From: Chitinophagales bacterium
GTDB taxonomy: Bacteria; Bacteroidota; Bacteroidia; Chitinophagales; UBA10324
Direction: 5' to 3'
Assembly: GCA_019694975.1 (NCBI GenBank)
Contig: JAIBAY010000001.1
Location: forward strand, 502,732-566,731
DNA length: 64,000 bases
Positions 62,368-64,000 of this stretch are shown piece by piece (within the stretch, counting starts at the first letter, position 1; every line of letters begins with the position of its first letter). The notes under the pieces are model-generated. The model saw nothing but the letters and a program-made list of their open reading frames with translations. It ran no database searches and had not been told where the DNA came from. The position numbers were made by a program, and so were the translations under genes.

Positions 62368-64000
62368 CTAATGTTGTACAATCAGCTTCTGTATGTAAGA
62401 GGCATCGCCTGATCTCAAAACACACAGGTATATGCCATTGGGAAATTCAGTTGTATTAACATCAGCTTTATAATGAGGCGTTTCAAGCTGCTCGTCATGA
62501 AGCATCCATTGCATCACCCTTCCTGTTACATCGGTTACATACAAATCAAGCGGTTGCGTGTCATTCCAGTCAAACTCAATTGTTGTATTGTTGCCGGCCG
62601 GATTTGGATAGATGCTGACTACCCGGTCGGCGGCAGGTTCATTCAACGCAGCTGCATTATCATGATCCGTTTTGAGATCACCCGGATTATAATCGCTTTT
62701 CTCACAAGGATCAATCAAAGCGGTAAACAAGCTGCCGCTGAGTGCCGTGAATCCGGGATGGAACGAAATGATGCTACCGCTTTCCACGGTCACAACTGCT
62801 CCGGTATTGACCGTAGTATTGCAGTCGGATAAAAAATTATTAAACAGGATCGATGCATTGCGCACTTCTTCGGCGGCATCAATGGATGCTACGGTGGCAT
62901 AAGTGCCGCACATGGAAGCAAGGTTATAGGCAGTGTAATGCGTAATACCGGCTGCCATAAACGCTTCTCCTACTGAAATCACCTGCTGCGAGCAGCTGCC
63001 AAATAAATCCTTAGCCGACTGAATCCATGCATTGCGTGCCGTGACATATCCATCATCGCCATCCAGGTAGCTCATCATTGCCTGCCATGCAATATCACGT
63101 GCATCGGACCATCCGATACCTGTTACGTTGTACTCCCAGCCCTGATCATTGGTGCCGCTTCCTCCTTCAGCCAGGAGATAGAAGATATGGTTCTGCACGC
63201 CGCTGTTGGTATGCACGCCGCCGTTATCAGCACTGCCACTCTCCCAGTTCACACCCAGGTAGGTATCCGGTTGTCCCTGTGACTTGGGATCGGAAAAAGA
63301 GCGCAGGCCGCCATCTGATTTATCACCGCCAACATTCCAGTCAATAGAACCTTCCACATAGTTCTCCACCATTTCACCAAAAATATCAGCAAATGATTCG
63401 TTCAGCGCTCCGGACTCATCTGAATAATCCAAAGCATCAAAATGCGCATACTCAATAACGCCATGCGTGTATTCATGCCCAACGATATCGACTGTGTTGA
63501 AGTCATCTGTAGTACCAGATGAACAATCCCATCCGGCGCCAAAATTCAGGTTGTCGATGATGTTGGTGAAGTTGGCATTATGACAGTGTTGCGTGCCATC
63601 CGTGTTGGTGTATTTCCGGTTACTGAAAACGTCAATCAATCCATCACTGCCATCAAAGCTCTCATGGCCGTGAACATTCAGGTAATAATTATATGCCTTC
63701 TTGGTTGACCATAAAGAAGTCATTGTCATCTTGCTGCTGCCCGTCGCTGTCCAATTGTTGTCGGCGTCACATTTGAAGTAATCATCACCGGTAAAAGAAT
63801 CGGCAAACCAGCTTTTTATTTCCGTATCCGGATTACAATCGTCCCAGGAGAAATAGGCAATTTCCGTATCACCATCATAATCACAGGCAGCAACTGTGAA
63901 TTTAGTCTGCACGGTTTGCGTGCCGTTGAAGGTGGTTTGCGCTGTACCGTTTGAACAAAACACATCCAGTGAGCGGGACCGGAGTAATGCACCGGATTCC
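62368..64000 (-). CDS. M4-family (thermolysin-like) metallopeptidase with T9SS tail, 5' end outside window
   Basis: The frame remains open to the window edge, so the signal and most of the pro-region are not seen. The catalytic part has the zinc motif HEYTHGV, then SGALNESFADIFGEMVE, which gives the third ligand Glu, and VHTNSGVQNHIFYLLAEGG, with ITHYTAYN later. These match thermolysin relatives. After the catalytic domain, a beta segment (VESGSIISFHPGFTALSGSL) precedes a T9SS type A tail (VSIYPNPAGNNTTIEFDWN). It degrades proteins outside the cell. The transcript ends at the hairpin just downstream. Confidence 0.92.
   Translation of the reverse strand, partial: ESGALLRSRSLDVFCSNGTAQTTFNGTQTVQTKFTVAACDYDGDTEIAYFSWDDCNPDTEIKSWFADSFTGDDYFKCDADNNWTATGSSKMTMTSLWSTKKAYNYYLNVHGHESFDGSDGLIDVFSNRKYTNTDGTQHCHNANFTNIIDNLNFGAGWDCSSGTTDDFNTVDIVGHEYTHGVIEYAHFDALDYSDESGALNESFADIFGEMVENYVEGSIDWNVGGDKSDGGLRSFSDPKSQGQPDTYLGVNWESGSADNGGVHTNSGVQNHIFYLLAEGGSGTNDQGWEYNVTGIGWSDARDIAWQAMMSYLDGDDGYVTARNAWIQSAKDLFGSCSQQVISVGEAFMAAGITHYTAYNLASMCGTYATVASIDAAEEVRNASILFNNFLSDCNTTVNTGAVVTVESGSIISFHPGFTALSGSLFTALIDPCEKSDYNPGDLKTDHDNAAALNEPAADRVVSIYPNPAGNNTTIEFDWNDTQPLDLYVTDVTGRVMQWMLHDEQLETPHYKADVNTTEFPNGIYLCVLRSGDASYIQKLIVQH

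Overview
The window is a chromosomal stretch of a Bacteroidota bacterium. The evidence is taxon-specific: gliding genes gldD and gldE, many secreted proteins with a type IX secretion (T9SS) type A C-terminal sorting domain, a SusC/SusD pair, a HU - TPR - short basic protein - RNase G cluster, and Y_Y_Y-type propeller regulators. The gene family content would fit a Chitinophagales/Saprospirales-like lineage, but the rank below phylum is inference. No rRNA, tRNA or CRISPR array was seen.

Layout. 0-13 kb is ordinary chromosome: the end of a Cys/Met lyase gene, a T9SS protein, a Ca2+-type P-ATPase, an SDR oxidoreductase, a GNAT acetyltransferase, an agmatinase-family hydrolase, a HEAT-repeat protein, a CPBP protease, a VOC protein, a membrane-anchored PHP-like protein and an ArnT-like glycosyltransferase. 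13-17.8 kb holds, on the minus strand, a barrel-like protein and the block mutY-ssb-gldE-gldD. 32.5-35.7 kb holds hup, a TPR gene, a 31-codon very basic ORF and rng on the plus strand. In many Bacteroidota mutY and hup lie close together and divergent. Here they are separated by 14.7 kb of AT-rich accessory DNA.

That accessory islet (about 17.8-32.5 kb) is the most unusual part. It is a row of small unrelated genes, mostly on the minus strand (SRPBCC, GIY-YIG relic, cupin, dioxygenase-like relic, LamG protein, six-or-more-TM protein, MOSC, VOC, secreted unknowns), plus a plus-strand MbnP/MbnH pair. Between genes lie at least two families of short repeats that look like cassette boundaries: a roughly 110-bp unit ending in GTTAGCT, and a 37-nt hairpin centred on GGCTTGAG. 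It also carries nested mobile DNA: an IS21 remnant truncated by a Y1-transposase (RAYT-like) element with perfect 26-bp inverted ends, and a solo copy of one end of that element. No integrase gene was recognised.

36-46.6 kb carries an alkaline-phosphatase-superfamily lipoprotein, a Kelch/PKD/Fn3 T9SS protein, and a four-gene signalling operon: two histidine kinases with near-duplicate catalytic cores, a single-domain receiver, and a receiver fused to a class III nucleotide cyclase. A degenerate heptamer array separates this operon from a convergent beta-propeller T9SS gene.

46.8-62.1 kb is a polysaccharide utilisation locus, probably for a beta-glucan such as laminarin: a membrane propeller regulator ending in a LuxR-type helix-turn-helix, a duplicated-domain secreted protein, SusC, SusD, a PKD lipoprotein, a Calx-beta/GH16 endo-glucanase lipoprotein, a GH3 beta-glucosidase, and a convergent secreted protein with two binding-type domains. 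The window closes inside an M4 (thermolysin-like) T9SS metallopeptidase.
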